A stretch of DNA of 64,000 nt from Pictodentalium vernedei (Eukaryota > Mollusca > Scaphopoda > Dentaliida > Dentaliidae): assembly GCA_031216915.1 (NCBI GenBank), contig CM062294.1, positions 391,583,217-391,647,216 of the forward strand, given 5' to 3'. Numbering within the stretch: the first letter of the stretch is position 1; every line of letters starts with the position of its first letter. This document shows positions 13,307 to 24,789 of the stretch, piece after piece. A program made the translations under genes and the position numbers. The notes under the pieces are model-generated. The model did not search any database. It saw nothing but the letters and a program-made list of their open reading frames with translations, and had not been told where the DNA came from.

Positions 13307-13535
13307 TTAGAATGATAAATGGCGCCAATTTCGGAACGTCCTTGACACTGCGCATGCGCAGTAGGGGCGAAGTGTGGAGGGCCTCTCAGGACATGTTTTC
13401 TTTAGTTTTAGATGCAAATTTTGGGGATTGGGGGGCAAAATTTGTGTTTGGCCCTATATTTTAAGAGTTAGCACCAGCTATGTCTGGGTCATTGGTAAGT
13501 ATAAAAAATATATAAATTACTATAAATTTTTTAAC
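13307..13535 (+). repeat. Right inverted terminal repeat of A2
   Basis: This is the reverse complement of the left repeat, plus a right-end extension of about 30 bp (TATATAAATTACTATAAATT and following), so the two ends are related but not equal, as is usual in DIRS elements. Confidence 0.9.
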
Positions 13536-13887
13536 TTTTTTACAAAATTATTTCATGTTCCCTAATTTCGAGGCATGAGCCTTATTTTGTCATTCTGGCT
13601 ATGAACTTACCATTGTTTGTTCAGTGTTTCCTCTCTCCCTTTCCTTAATATCCCCCTTGCAATTCTCCCATGCTTTTGGCATAATTTTGGAATTTTATCT
13701 TACTAAAATTTCTTGGGAGTTTTGGCTTGGTAACAGAATGATTATTCTGTTTTTTTCCCATGTTTACGTCCTCACCCTTGGGTATATAGGCATTGTTTTC
13801 TGCATCTACCATCTGATGTACTGCAGTTTCTTCTCTGGAAGCCTCTGTTTTACATCGGATAGTGTTTAAATTGGTTACTGATTTTGA

Positions 13888-13893
13888 CCCATG
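13888..13893. repeat. Left target-site duplication of element C
   Basis: CCCATG here is repeated at 24784-24789, directly outside the TGTAGAAACC/GGTTTCTACA ends of C. The flanking sequence on both sides belongs to B. Confidence 0.65.
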
Positions 13894-14247
13894 TGTAGAA
13901 ACCAGTTTTGAAAAAAAAACAGCTTTTGAAAAAATAAAAAATTTTTTTAAAAAATCACCAGTTATGAAAAAAAAATCACCGTTTTTGAAAAAAAAAAACA
14001 GCTTTTGAAAATAAATTTACCACTTTTGAAAAACAAATTCTAACCACATTTGAAAAAAAAATTACCACTTTTGAAATAAATTGTCGTTTTTTCAAAACTG
14101 GTTATTTTTTTTTCAAAACTGGTGATTTTTTCAAAACTGGAATTTTTTTTTATCAAAAGTGGTTATTTTTTTTCAAAACTGGTTATTTTTTTTTCAAAAC
14201 TGGTTACTTTTTCAAAACTGGAAATTTTTTTTATCAAAAGTGGTTAT

Positions 14248-14450
14248 ATTTTTATACTGTACCAATGACCCAGACATAGCTGGTGCTAACTCTTAAAATA
14301 TAGGGCCAAACACAAATTTTGCCCCCCAATCCCCAAAATTTGCATCTAAAACTAAAGAAAACATGTCCTGAAAGGCCCTCCACACTTCGCCCCTACTGCG
14401 CATGCGCAGTGTCAAGGACGTTCCGAAATTGGCGCCATTTATCATTCTAA
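14248..14450 (+). repeat. Left inverted terminal repeat of A3
   Basis: This pairs with 21013-21242. Its variant set is CTGAAAGGCC with CACTTCGCCCCTACTG, matched at the right end. Confidence 0.9.
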
Positions 14451-17400
14451 GTTTGGCCCTTCATCAGTTAACATCTCACTGATCTTTGTGCTTTTAAATC
14501 TCAGTTTAAATGATGCCAGACACATAAATATTAGTGAAATGGTGATTCTAAGGAGGATAGAAAAGGAGGAGAGGAAAAGAATGTGTGACAGAATATTATC
14601 AGGGCTGTAACTTAAAATTTTTTAATGAAATTATGTTAAGTTACCTATTTTCAAGGCAGCAGCCATTTTGTTGTCATTCTGATTATTTAGTTACACTGTT
14701 TTTTCAAGTGTTTTTCCTCTCTCCCTGTCCTTTAAGTTCCCCCTTGCTATTCTCCCATGCTTTTGGCATAGTTTCTGTAATTATTATTACTAAAATTTCT
14801 TGGGAGTTTTAGCTGTATAACAGAATGAATTCTGTTCTTCCCCATGTTTACGTCTTCACCTACGGGTGGTTAGGCGTTGTGTTCTGCATCTACCATCTGA
14901 TGTTCTGCAGTTTCTTCCCTGGAAGTCTCTGTTTTGCATCAGATGGTGTATTTTTGGTAACTGATTTCGGGCCTGGGTGCCTGGAGTCTTATTTTAGTGT
15001 TTTTACACTCATTGTTTACATTTACAACAGCCCTCTGTGTGAGGGGGGATTTCTAAATAATAATATCTTTATGTTATTTTAATCATAACTAGATACATTA
15101 TTATTGTTCGTAAGTGTTAAAAAAATTGTTTAAAATATTTTTAAAATTTTTGTCCACACTTAGACTTGGGATCCATTGGGGCTCAACGTTACTTTTCAGA
15201 AACTTGGGCTGTTCTGAAAAAATATTTTTTCAAAATATTTTGATTTCAATTATTTTTTCTATATTAATGGATCATATTATTATTATGTATTTTGATTGCC
15301 AGGGGTTAGTGCGAGTACCAGGACTTGTTTTCTTTTCACATTGAAAGGATATTGATCAATTGCTTTAAGAGGAAGTCTTCCTCTGACCTTATTATCATTC
15401 TATATGTGGTCAGTGTACTCGCATTAACTCCTGTTCTGTATCGTATGATTTCGATGACAATATGGGAAGCGTATGTCACGGTATGTTGTTGGGGATTTGG
15501 ACACTCCGGTCCTTTCCCCGCAGGGTCACTCTACTTTATCAATTTCTATTTCAGACGATCAAGATTAGGGTGATGTATCAGTGATGTCTTCCAACAGTGT
15601 GCCTCCGTCGTGACAATTAATGAAGGGCTAGCGGAAAAGTGCTCTTGTAATACGCCAATTGCCTAAGAGGACCCTAGTAGGTTCGACGGCCTTTGACGTC
15701 CGCTAGCTCGCCCGGTGTAGCGTCCATTCACCGAATGGTTCGGCAGCCGGGTTCGTCCGTTGCGGTCTAGAAGGAATTTTGGGGTGATGCGAGCACTATA
15801 AAATTAACTTAATGCACACCCAGTGACGGCGGATCGGAGGGAGAACGGAGGAAGCCTTTTAGTCCGGTTCATAGCTCGTTCCGGTCCATCCGGACGGCAA
15901 GCGAGAGAGGCCCCTCTCTCGTTCAACAACATCTGGCCCCAGATGTTGTGGTACAGATGTGTAGTTAGCGGAGCATACGTCCGTCGCTCGGGACGCTCCG
16001 TTGTATAGGCAGTCTGCTGAGACTGCTAAGGCTTCCTCTTCTCGTCAGCGCACACGACCGCACCTTGGCTGCGTGACCGCCGATATATTACCAGCTTCGC
16101 CGATCAAGGATTCTTCGGCGACCAGGTCACACCATCCGGCAGCCAGGGATTCGAGACCGATGGACTCCGGACGTTCGCATAGGAAAAGTATGCGGGAGCC
16201 ATCTGATGCGGAGCTGCCCTCGGCGAAGCAGCGATAGACTGCGCCTCCGCAGGTCTCGACGCCGGACATTCTTGTGCACATAGCACAGCTTATCGCAGCA
16301 TCCCAGCAGCCGACAGAAACGGTGTCGGATCGAGAATTATCCGACAGCGCTGGGTCGGTAGCCGGGGACTCGAGGCCTGCAGACTCCGGACGTTCGCATA
16401 GGAAGTGTGCGGGAGTCAACGTACACGGAGCTTCCAGCGGCAATGCATCGTAAGTCTGCTACTGCACAGGCCTCGGGAACGGATGTGCTTTCCTTAATAG
16501 CACAGTTTATCGCAGCATCCCAGCATCAACTGAATCTGTCGCATATATTTTATCCGACGATGCTGGGTCGGGACGCTCCGCGGAAGCGGGTACGGACGTC
16601 CGAAAGTTTCATCCGGTCCGATGGGATACCGAAAGGGATTCGGTGGATTTCAAGCTTTCCCTTTCGGAACAACATATGCTGCGATGCCGGATAAGAAACT
16701 GATAGCGTCGGTGGACTTAGAAATTTTTGGTTCGGTTCAGGGACATCGTCCCTCAGTTCCGACATAGTCCAATAATGTCACACAAACTTTCGAATTATTG
16801 AACGACGCTATATATATTATTATTTTATGCTTGCTATCCAAGCATTTCTGGTTTCTTGTTCGAAGAGTTATGGAGATGTCTTTCAAAAGTGTGCCTCTGT
16901 CGTCATAGTTAATGAAGAGTTAGCGGCAATAAGTGCTCATGGAATATGTCTATCGCTTACGGAGTGACATTCGCTAGCTCACCCGGTGCAGCGTACATTC
17001 ATCGAATGGTTCGGCTGCCGGGTTCGTCCGTTGCGGTCTAGGAAGGAGATTTGGGTGATGCGAGCACTTTAATTACTTTAGTACTCACCCAGTGACGGCA
17101 GATTGAGGACAGATCGGAGGAAGCCAACAACATAGGGGACCGCATGTTGTGGTTCAGATATTTTACATTCGGAGCATATGTCCGTTGCTCAGGATGCTCC
17201 GTTATATTGACAGTCCGAGAGACTGTCTTTAATGCTTCCTCATCCTCACAGCTGGGCACACGACCGCACATTGGCTACGTGACCTCGAGTATCCGATCAG
17301 TTTCGGCATTCAGTGATTCCACAGCGAATAGGTCGCGCCATCTGGTAGCCAAGGGACACGAGGCTTATACACTCCGTTCGCTCGCATATTGGAAGTATGC

Positions 17401-20400
17401 ACGGGGTAACGATCTCGGAGCTTCCTGCGGCAATACATCGTAAGACCGCTGCTCCTCAGGCCTCAGTGACGGACGTGCTATCCGAGTTAGCACAGTTGTT
17501 TCGCAGCATCCCAGCAATTGACGGTTTCTCGGTCGAATTAGGAATTATCCGACGGCGCTGGGTCGGTGCGGTCCGCGGTTGCATCAAGCTACGGACGACC
17601 GAACGCTTTATAGGGTCCGACAGGATGGCGAAAGGGATTCGAAAGATTTCGAGTTTTCCCTTTAGTAGTATCGGAAGGTGCCTTTCATATCTTCTGGCAT
17701 TTCTTCCAGTGATTATTTTTCGGACTTCATTGCTGCGATCTTGGATAAGAGACTTATAGCGTCATTGGACTCGGATTTTTCGATCGGTACAGGGACTTTG
17801 TCCCTGACTTACCGACGCAGTCCAATATTGTCTTTACAACATGTGTTTTATTTTTCGACGCTATATATTTATATATATATACAGCCTGCTACTAAGCATG
17901 ATAGTTTAGTTTCTTGTCCGCATGGCTCATTTCTGCCATTTTATCTTTTTTACATATAGTTTATTTTGGCAGAGCAGGGCATACCGAGAGTTCATATGCG
18001 TCTAGACGGTGTGATTAAAGACTGGATATATTCTTTTCGCCGTTATGTCTTTTCCAATTTCAATGTTGGGAACGACATTATGTATAGTAGACTTAACATA
18101 GACGCTTTATTATACGTAATCCGCCTTACTGAGGCGTTATCATTACGTCTTCAAGAAAAGATTTACGGGATATTATTCTCAATGTAATTTCTTTTGAGGG
18201 CAGTAGTTTGTTCACGTATAACTCCGCCCTTCAGTGGCTGATTGGAGTTGGTTAGACGTGATGCAGCCCTAGCTACATCCACGCGTGGATAGTAGGTTAA
18301 GAACTCTCTCAGAGTCGCTTCGTTCTCGGAGGAGCTTCTCTTCGACGGCAACTTTCCGGCAATCCATGAATTGCTTGATTTATACATTCTCTTGTCTATC
18401 TAGTGTTACAAGAGATTCAGACTGGGGCAAACATTCGGTGGTTGACTCAGAGAGTGCCGCCGCAGTTGCCGGACCCGAGTGTGGCTGTTATGACGGTTGC
18501 CAGTCAAACAGATTGGGATATATACTGATCCCTACGGATTCGAAGTGCCAGGGTCTTTGGGTTCCGCAGTCTTTTAACTATCAGTTTAACTTCCGCGGAA
18601 TAATGCTTTTTAGGCTTGCTTTATGTCATTGCATGAACATTATTCAGAAACGCATGCCCAAATTCCTGTCCTTTAATTCGACAGTAGTGGCGTATCTCTG
18701 GAACCAGGGAGGCACTCTTTCGTTTCCGTTATTCAATTTAATGGAAAGAATCCGTCTGTTGGTTATACTACACCAAGTTCAGTTTTGGTCCGTCATATTC
18801 TGAGTCGTCTGATTGTTTTATCGCACTCCCGTTCTCTTACGGGTCGCTTGTTGCTGTCAGAATGGACTCTCAACAAACAAGTATTTAATCAGATTTGCTA
18901 TCTATGGGAGCGCCCAATGATGTTTTATTTATGACACAGCTTGCTAATCAATTGCAGACGTATGTGTTGGCTTGTCCAGATCTCTGAGCTAATACTGTTA
19001 ACGCTCTATTGATCTATAGGACGGAATGGTAGGATACGCGTATCCTCTGGCGCTGTTGTTTTAGCAGGTATTGCTAAGATAAACAACCACAATACATTTC
19101 TGTTGATAGCATCTCTATCTTCACAGAGATCATGAGTAATTTACTCTCTTGTCTACTGTGGATCTTAACGTGAAATCTTCCTCTATGTGAGGATCTTTTT
19201 TCACTGGGTAAATCGTGTCATCTTTATCACAACCAGCAAGGTCGCAACCTTCATGTATTCCGTTGTGTGGTCCATATTGCATTGTAAGCACTGTACTGGA
19301 CGAGCTTTGGACGCGATTTCTTACTATAGGAGATCCTCTTCTTCGCTATTCTATACGACTAAAGTGGAGGCTCTTCCGTCGTGGTGTAGGGATCATTATG
19401 TTCGTATGGTTGATCCCTCCATACTACTCATTGCTATTTTTTAGTATACTTGTTTCACAAGATCTACTGCAGCCTGTTGTTATTTAGGTTATAGGTTTAT
19501 GTTACCTCATACCTATGCACTCTACGATAGTTTACATTTGAGTCTTTTGTCTCTTTATCTAAGTCAGTTAGTAACTTTTTGATAAATAGACTTAGAATCT
19601 TTAGATTAAATTCCTATACGGATTTTAACTTCGGTTCTTATTTAGCTAAGTAATCATTTGAGCCTCTGGAAACAGTAGTTTTCAAATTCTGACCTTTTAG
19701 ACAGTAATTCTGTTGGTTTCTCTTTTACTGTAGAGTCAGTGAGTTTCATGCACTATCGATGGATGATTTTCACTTTCATAGTTTCGGAATCAATACTTCC
19801 GTTACTATTTAGGTTGGATTGTTGCATAAGAGTTAGGCTCCTATTATCCGGAACCTATTATTTTAAGGTCCTTCCGTCTTCGTATGGGCATAGGCCTTTA
19901 CTCTTTCCGGGTACAGTTTTTGTATTTATAAACAGATATCTGTTTATTACAGGGGCGTAAGCTTCTTCTGTCTTTGATGTCTAGTAGAAGGACGTTACGC
20001 TCCATTTTATTGTTAATGGATTCTATTAACTAGCGTACTGCTTATGGTATATCACTGGCTTAGCAGTTGTGCTTAAGATTTCGGCTCATGAAGTAAGAGT
20101 TCTTCTATTTCTTGGGCTTACATTAATAGTGTTGCTATTATAGATTTTTGAAGGCTGCTCATTGCGCTCAGCCATCCATTCATGAATTTTATCTCAGAAA
20201 TATCGAGTCCATTTCTGGAGGCCTCTATTGTTAGGTCTATTCTCTACTGCTCAGAATGTCATTCACTTAACAGTTGCTACTATAGCTAGGTAGGCTGTCT
20301 GTTTCGGCAGTGTCTCCGTTCGGCTGCCCTCTTCGCTCTGGGCTATTTGACCCAGGGCAAGAAAAAGGGGGGGGGGGAGGGTGTTCCCTTGGGTCACCTG

Positions 20401-20856
20401 TTTTTTACTATGAAAACAAGGGGATACCTCCTCCGGAGTTAGTAATTCTGAGCTGTTATTGGGATGGTTGTTTAGTGAGAAGTTTAAGTTTATAAATTCA
20501 TTCAAGTCTTAGTTTTTAAAGTATAGCTTTTGAATATTGCATATGTCAACGGACATGATTATGCAATTCTCACACACTTTTAGGAGTCTAAGAGTCTCTA
20601 TTCTCTAGACTTACTTTATTATTGGCTTACTTTAAAAATTATTAGTATAAGGATTATTGGATATTAATAGAGTACATGGATGTATGAAGCTCAATTTTTG
20701 GAAGGTGTTGTATCTTTCTAATTTATCATAAATAAGAAAGATACATGTAAGGCCTATTACTTCTTTCCCCTACAGGGGATGACTCTATTTTATTTTATTG
20801 AGCGTATTCCATTTTGCTCTATGTCCTTGGCCCTCCAGCCTTTTTACTATTCAGCT

Positions 20857-20940
20857 ATGTCTGGGTCATTGGTACAGTATAAAAATGTTAAAAAATTTAT
20901 AGTAATTTATATATTTTTTATACTTACCAATGACCCAGAC
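20857..20940 (+). repeat. DIRS internal complementary region of A3
   Basis: It has the same layout as in A2: reverse complement of the left end joined to reverse complement of the right end. Confidence 0.9.
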
Positions 20941-21012
20941 GGGGATGGCCCTCCCAGGAGTTGGGAACTCTTGCCTCCCCGCTGAGTACATAGCGCTTAC
21001 CAGGCACTGGTT

Positions 21013-21242
21013 ATTAGAATGATAAATGGCGCCAATTTCGGAACGTCCTTGACACTGCGCATGCGCAGTAGGGGCGAAGTGTGGAGGGCCTTTCAGGACA
21101 TGTTTTCTTTAGTTTTAGATGCAAATTTTGGGGATTGGGGGGCAAAATTTGTGTTTGGCCCTATATTTTAAGAGTTAGCACCAGCTATGTCTGGGTCATT
21201 GGTAAGTATAAAAAATATATAAATTACTATAAATTTTTTAAC
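21013..21242 (+). repeat. Right inverted terminal repeat of A3
   Basis: It reads CAGTAGGGGCGAAGTG and GGCCTTTCAG, complementary to the left repeat of the same copy, then the right-end extension to TTTTTTAAC. Confidence 0.9.
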
Positions 21243-22149
21243 TTTTTTTTCAAAACTGGAGAAAATTAATGGAAAATAGTTCTTTTTTAGTTTCAAACTT
21301 TTTACCAATCTTCAGCCTTCAAAACCGGATGTCGCCTGGTGCCGACTTGAATCTGTCTGACCTGTGCAGGATGCTGGGTGTCGACTATACAGTTGACAGA
21401 AGATATCTGCATTGTTTTGTACAACATCAAAGAATCGCCACCCCTTCTAATACTAACTCGTTAAAACAAGAGCAACGCGAAGCTTGGCATATGCCCCCTC
21501 CCAAAATGCCAAGTGTATCAAACGCCAAATTTATAGAAGTAGCTGTAACCTAAAAAGAACTAGAGGGGGCCGCCAAGGGTGGCTAATTCTCCCGAATTAA
21601 TTCCTTGATACTGTAATGCCTCGACACTGTAATGCTGTGATACTATAACTAATAATATGGTCTAGCAGAATTTTAAACCTCTTACTTGGCAAAAAATCAG
21701 TAATTTGACCTTGAGGTCAAAGGTCAGTGTTATATGTGGGTCATGATGATACGCGACACACAATTTCATGGTGATACACCCACATGCCAAATACCATAAG
21801 CCTAGGTCAAAAGATAAAACAGTTCTAAGCCAGACACGAATTCCGTCTACAGACGGACAGACAGACGGAATTGGGTTTATGTGTTTAAATTTATGTGTTT
21901 ATTCTAAAAAACATGTCCAAATAGTCAAAACAGTGATTTTTAGGAAATTTTTTGGGTGGTAGCTAACCCTAACCCCTCAATATGTGTCTGTCCAACATAT
22001 ATGCCGCTCCAGCACTGACATTATTTGTCGGATTCAAATAAATTTTGCTATGCTTGTACCTCAACATGGGGGATCAGATCCTACAGCAGAATTAATAATT
22101 TTGCCAAAGGATTTACTGAATTATTTGCCCTTGTTTTAACTTAGGGGAT

Positions 22150-22420
22150 ACACTTCACCCCGATTGCCTACATGGGGGCACGATGACGCTGTGTACTGCG
22201 GCGTACTGCACGTCGGTGGTGCGCATGTCTTCAACCAATCTAACCCTGCCTGTGCTGCGGTGCAGAGTTCAGAGTTACGATGTTAGAGAGCTGACAGCTG
22301 CTCGTCATTGCTCGGTGGTTCTCTCCGGGTACTCCGGCTTCCTCCACCCGTAAAACTGTCATGGTCACGATTAGCCATTGTGCATAAGTATGTGACTTTA
22401 AACACCAATAAATAAATAAA
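22150..22420 (+). mobile_element. 5'-truncated SINE, same family as the copy at 23916
   Basis: The body starts at ACACTTCACCCCGATTGCC and ends in AATAAATAAATAAA. A 13-bp direct repeat TAACTTAGGGGAT flanks it (22137-22149 and 22421-22433). It matches the 3' two-thirds of the full-length copy and lacks the tRNA-like head. Target duplication and 5' truncation are typical of LINE-driven retroposition. Confidence 0.85.
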
Positions 22421-23257
22421 TAACTTAGGGGATTATTATTGAAAAATGTGTCCGTCCAACATATTTGCTGCTGTGGCACTGTCATTATTTGTTGAAAGCA
22501 AATAATGTTTGCCATGCTTATACCTCAATATGGGGGAACGCATCCTGAAACAGAATTAACATCTTCGCATAAACATTTACGTAGTTATTTGCCCTTGTTT
22601 AACTTAGGAGATGATTGCAAAATGTGTCCGTCCAACATATTTGCTGTCATCATATGTTGGATTTAAATAATTATTTCCCCGAAAAATAATTTCGGGGGAA
22701 TGTAGTCGTGGCGTCATCCATCTGTCAGTCAGTACGTGTCCAACATATATGCCGCTCCAGCACTGTCATTATTTGTCAGATTCAAATAAATTTTGCTATG
22801 CTTGTACCTCAACATGTGGCACTGTCATTATTTGTTGAATTCAAATAATGTTTGCCATGCTTATACCGCAGTATGGAGGAACGGATCCTGAAACAGAATT
22901 AACATCTTCGCATAAACATTTACATAGTTATTTGCCCTTGTTTAACTTAGGAGATGATTGCAAAATGTGTCCGTCCAACATATTTGATGTCATCAATGTT
23001 GGATTTAAATAATTTTTTCCCCGAAAACTAATTTCGGGGGAATGTAGTCGTGGCGTCGTCTATCTGTCAGTCAGTACGTCCGAGCTAATGAAATGGGTTT
23101 AAGTGCTTAGTCGTAAGTACGGAAGGGGTTTATGTCTGCCCCGGCTGTTTTTCGGTTTATGTGGCTATTTTTGGCTTATGTGACTTATTTTCAAGTACAG
23201 GTGGCGGTTACGTGTCTTTTTTCACCTTTGGTCACATAGTGCAAATTTATGATCGGT

Positions 23258-23288
<31 letters not shown>
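23258..23288 (+). repeat. Run of 31 G
   Basis: Uninterrupted G homopolymer just inside the right arm of C, followed by GTAGGG/GGGAGGGG-like text to about 23320. It could form a quadruplex or reflect slippage; the length in an assembly is unreliable. Confidence 0.9.
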
Positions 23289-23289
<1 letters not shown>

Positions 23290-23342
23290 AGGGTGGGAGG
23301 GGTAGGAGTTAGGGTCAGTCAGTAGTAGGGTAGGGTTATGGC

Positions 23343-24783
23343 TAGCTACCACCCAAAAAATTTCCTAAAAATCACTTTTTTGACTATTTGGACATGTTTT
23401 ATTTAGAATAAACACATAAATTTAAACACATGAACCCAATTCCGTCTGTCCGTCCGTCTGTAGACGGAATTCATGTCCGGCTCAGAACTGTTTTGCCTTT
23501 TGACCTAGGCTTATGGTATTTGGCATGTGGGTGTATCACCATGAGATTATGTGTCGCGTATCATCATGACCCACGTATTACACTGACCTTTGACCTCAAG
23601 CTCAAATTACTGATTTTTTGCCAAGGTTTAAAATTCTGCTAGACCGTATTATTAGTTATAGTATCACAGCATTACAGTATCGAGGCATTACAGTATCAAG
23701 GAATTAATTCGGGAGAATTAGCTACCCTTGGCAGCCCCCTCTAGTTATTTTTAGGTTACAGCTACTTCTATAAATTTGGCATTTGATACACTTGGCATTT
23801 TGGGAGGGGGCATATGCCTCGCTTCGTGTTGCTCTTGTTTTAACGAGTTAGTATTAGAAGAAGTGGCGATTCTTCGATGTCGTACAAAACAATGCAGATA
23901 TCTTCTGTCAATTGTGGGGCGCGGTGGCTCAGTTGGTAGAGGTGCAGGCTGCAAGCCGAGAGGTCCTCGGTCCTCAGTTCGAATCCCACCTGCGGCAACC
24001 GCGTTGTGTCCTTGGGCAAGACACTTCACCCCGATTGCCTAAATGGGGGCACAATGACGCTGTGTACTGAGGCATGCTGCACGTCGATGGTGCGCATGTC
24101 TTCAACCAATCTAACCCTGCCTGTGCTGCGGTGCAGAGTTCAGAGTTACGATGTTGGAGAGCTGGCAGCTGCTCGTCGTTGCTCGGTGGTTCTCTCCGGG
24201 TACTCCGGCTTCCTCCACCCGTAAAACTGTCACGGTCACGATTAGCCATTGTGCATAAGTATGTGACCTTAAACACCAATAAATAAATATATAATTCTGT
24301 CAATTGTATAGTCGGCACCAGGAGACATCCGGTTTTGAAGGCTGAAGATTGGTAAAAAGTTTGAAACTAAAAAAGAACTATTTTCCATTAATTTTCTCCA
24401 GTTTTGAAAAAAAAAATAACCACTTTTGATAAAAAAAATTTCCAGTTTTGAAAAAATATCCAGTTTTGAAAAAAAATAACCAGTTCTGAAAAAAAAATAA
24501 CCACTTTTCATCAAAAAATTCCAGTTTTGAAAAAATAACCAGTTTTAAAAAAAAAATAACCAGTTTTGAAAAAAATAACCAGTTTTGAAAAAACGACAAT
24601 TTATTTCAAAAGTGGTAATTTTTTTTTCAAATGTGGTTAGAATTTGTTTTTCAAAAGTGGTAATTTTATTTTCAAAAGCTGGTTTTTTTTTCAAAAACGG
24701 TGATTTTTTTTTCAAAACTGGTGATTTTTTTAAATTTTTTTTTTTTTTCAAAAGCTGTTTTTTTTTCAAAACTGGTTTCTACA
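23343..24783. repeat. Right arm of foldback element C
   Basis: The reverse complement of this arm (less the SINE) matches the left arm from TAGCTACCACCC inward to the end at CTGGTTTCTACA. The outer part 24400-24783 is made of CAGTTTTGAAAAA-type units whose orientation flips near 24600. Confidence 0.8.
23916..24294 (+). mobile_element. Full-length tRNA-derived SINE
   Basis: A polymerase III type head is visible: box A-like TGGCTCAGTTGGTAGAGGT at 23925-23943 and box B-like AGTTCGAATCC at 23976-23986. The head is followed by a central phrase CCTTGGGCAAGACACTTCAC found in several marine-invertebrate SINE groups. The tail is AATAAATATATAA. A 13-bp target duplication TTCTGTCAATTGT lies at 23903-23915 and 24295-24307. 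It sits in the right arm of C and is missing from the left arm, so it arrived after C formed. I do not name the family. Confidence 0.9.
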
Positions 24784-24789
24784 CCCATG
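24784..24789. repeat. Right target-site duplication of element C
   Basis: CCCATG, partner of 13888-13893; B sequence continues here. Confidence 0.65.

Larger units (their letters stand above)
6538..13535 (+). mobile_element. Young DIRS-type retrotransposon copy A2, complete end to end (6998 bp)
   Basis: It starts ATTTTTATACTG, ends TTTTTTAAC and is bounded by inverted terminal repeats that look identical over about 200 bp. The parts are a duplicated 5' leader/gag block (first copy from about 7889, second from about 9181), a gag-like start near 10258-10745, RNase H-like 10745-11290, YR-like about 11810-12470 with AHEVR (His at 12383), an internal complementary region and the right repeat. I do not recognise a reverse transcriptase core. 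The coding parts are broken at well over ten places, many shared with A3, A5 and A6, so the defects predate copying. It sits inside the left part of B; B reads on at 13536. All parts run on the plus strand. Confidence 0.9.
14248..21242 (+). mobile_element. Young DIRS-type retrotransposon copy A3, complete end to end (6995 bp)
   Basis: It is nearly the same as A2 by eye, with roughly one difference per 100 bases in the stretches I compared. The parts are gag-like near 17966-18450, RNase H-like 18450-18990, YR-like about 19515-20160, internal complementary region 20857-20940 and right terminal repeat from 21013. It lies in the left arm of C. The intact right arm of C shows the uninterrupted target, GTGGTTA followed by a T run and CAAAACTGG. 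No reverse transcriptase core is recognised. It is broken at well over ten places, mostly in common with the other young copies. It is the innermost level of the nest E1 > B > C > A3. Confidence 0.9.
21966..23342. other. Centre of element C with diverged internal direct repeats
   Basis: Phrases GTCCAACATAT, CACTGTCATTATTTGT and TTTGCCATGCTTATACC recur. Two blocks of about 300-350 bp (22441-22735 and 22738-23090) both end in TTTCGGGGGAATGTAGTCG and CTGTCAGTCAGTACGT. This is old tandem duplication, with no open frame of note. One 5'-truncated SINE lies in it. The right side runs into a long G tract. Confidence 0.55.
13894..24783. mobile_element. Foldback element C with arms over 1 kb, interrupted by DIRS A3 and two SINEs
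   Basis: The ends are TGTAGAAACCAG and CTGGTTTCTACA with CCCATG duplicated outside. The left arm (13894-14247 plus 21243-21966, about 1.08 kb) and the right arm (23343-24783 less a SINE, about 1.05 kb) are inverted copies of each other. The outer 350 bp of each arm is made of short units like CAAAACTGGTTATTTTT, and their orientation flips partway, so each arm is itself palindromic. Inner arm phrases include GACCTTTGACCT and a GTCTGTCCGTC tract. The left arm has about 40 bp after GTGCCGAC that the right arm lacks. About 1.4 kb of centre remains, with no transposase. Own length is about 3.9 kb. I cannot name the superfamily; it behaves as a non-autonomous DNA transposon. Confidence 0.75.

Noticed and set aside
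6538-13535. Reading the DIRS copies as LTR retrotransposons
   Set aside because: Terminal repeats are inverted, not direct; there is an internal complementary region and no target duplication.
23289-23335. Telomere-like TTAGGG text
   Set aside because: Only isolated GTTAGGG and GTAGGG phrases next to a G run; not a tandem telomere repeat.
23925-23990. A possible tRNA gene
   Set aside because: Boxes A and B are the head of a SINE with tail and 13-bp target duplication; no complete cloverleaf was seen.
13894-24783. Element C as a simple inverted segmental duplication
   Set aside because: It has matching termini and a 6-bp direct duplication in sequence belonging to B, which fits transposition better; left open in the finding.
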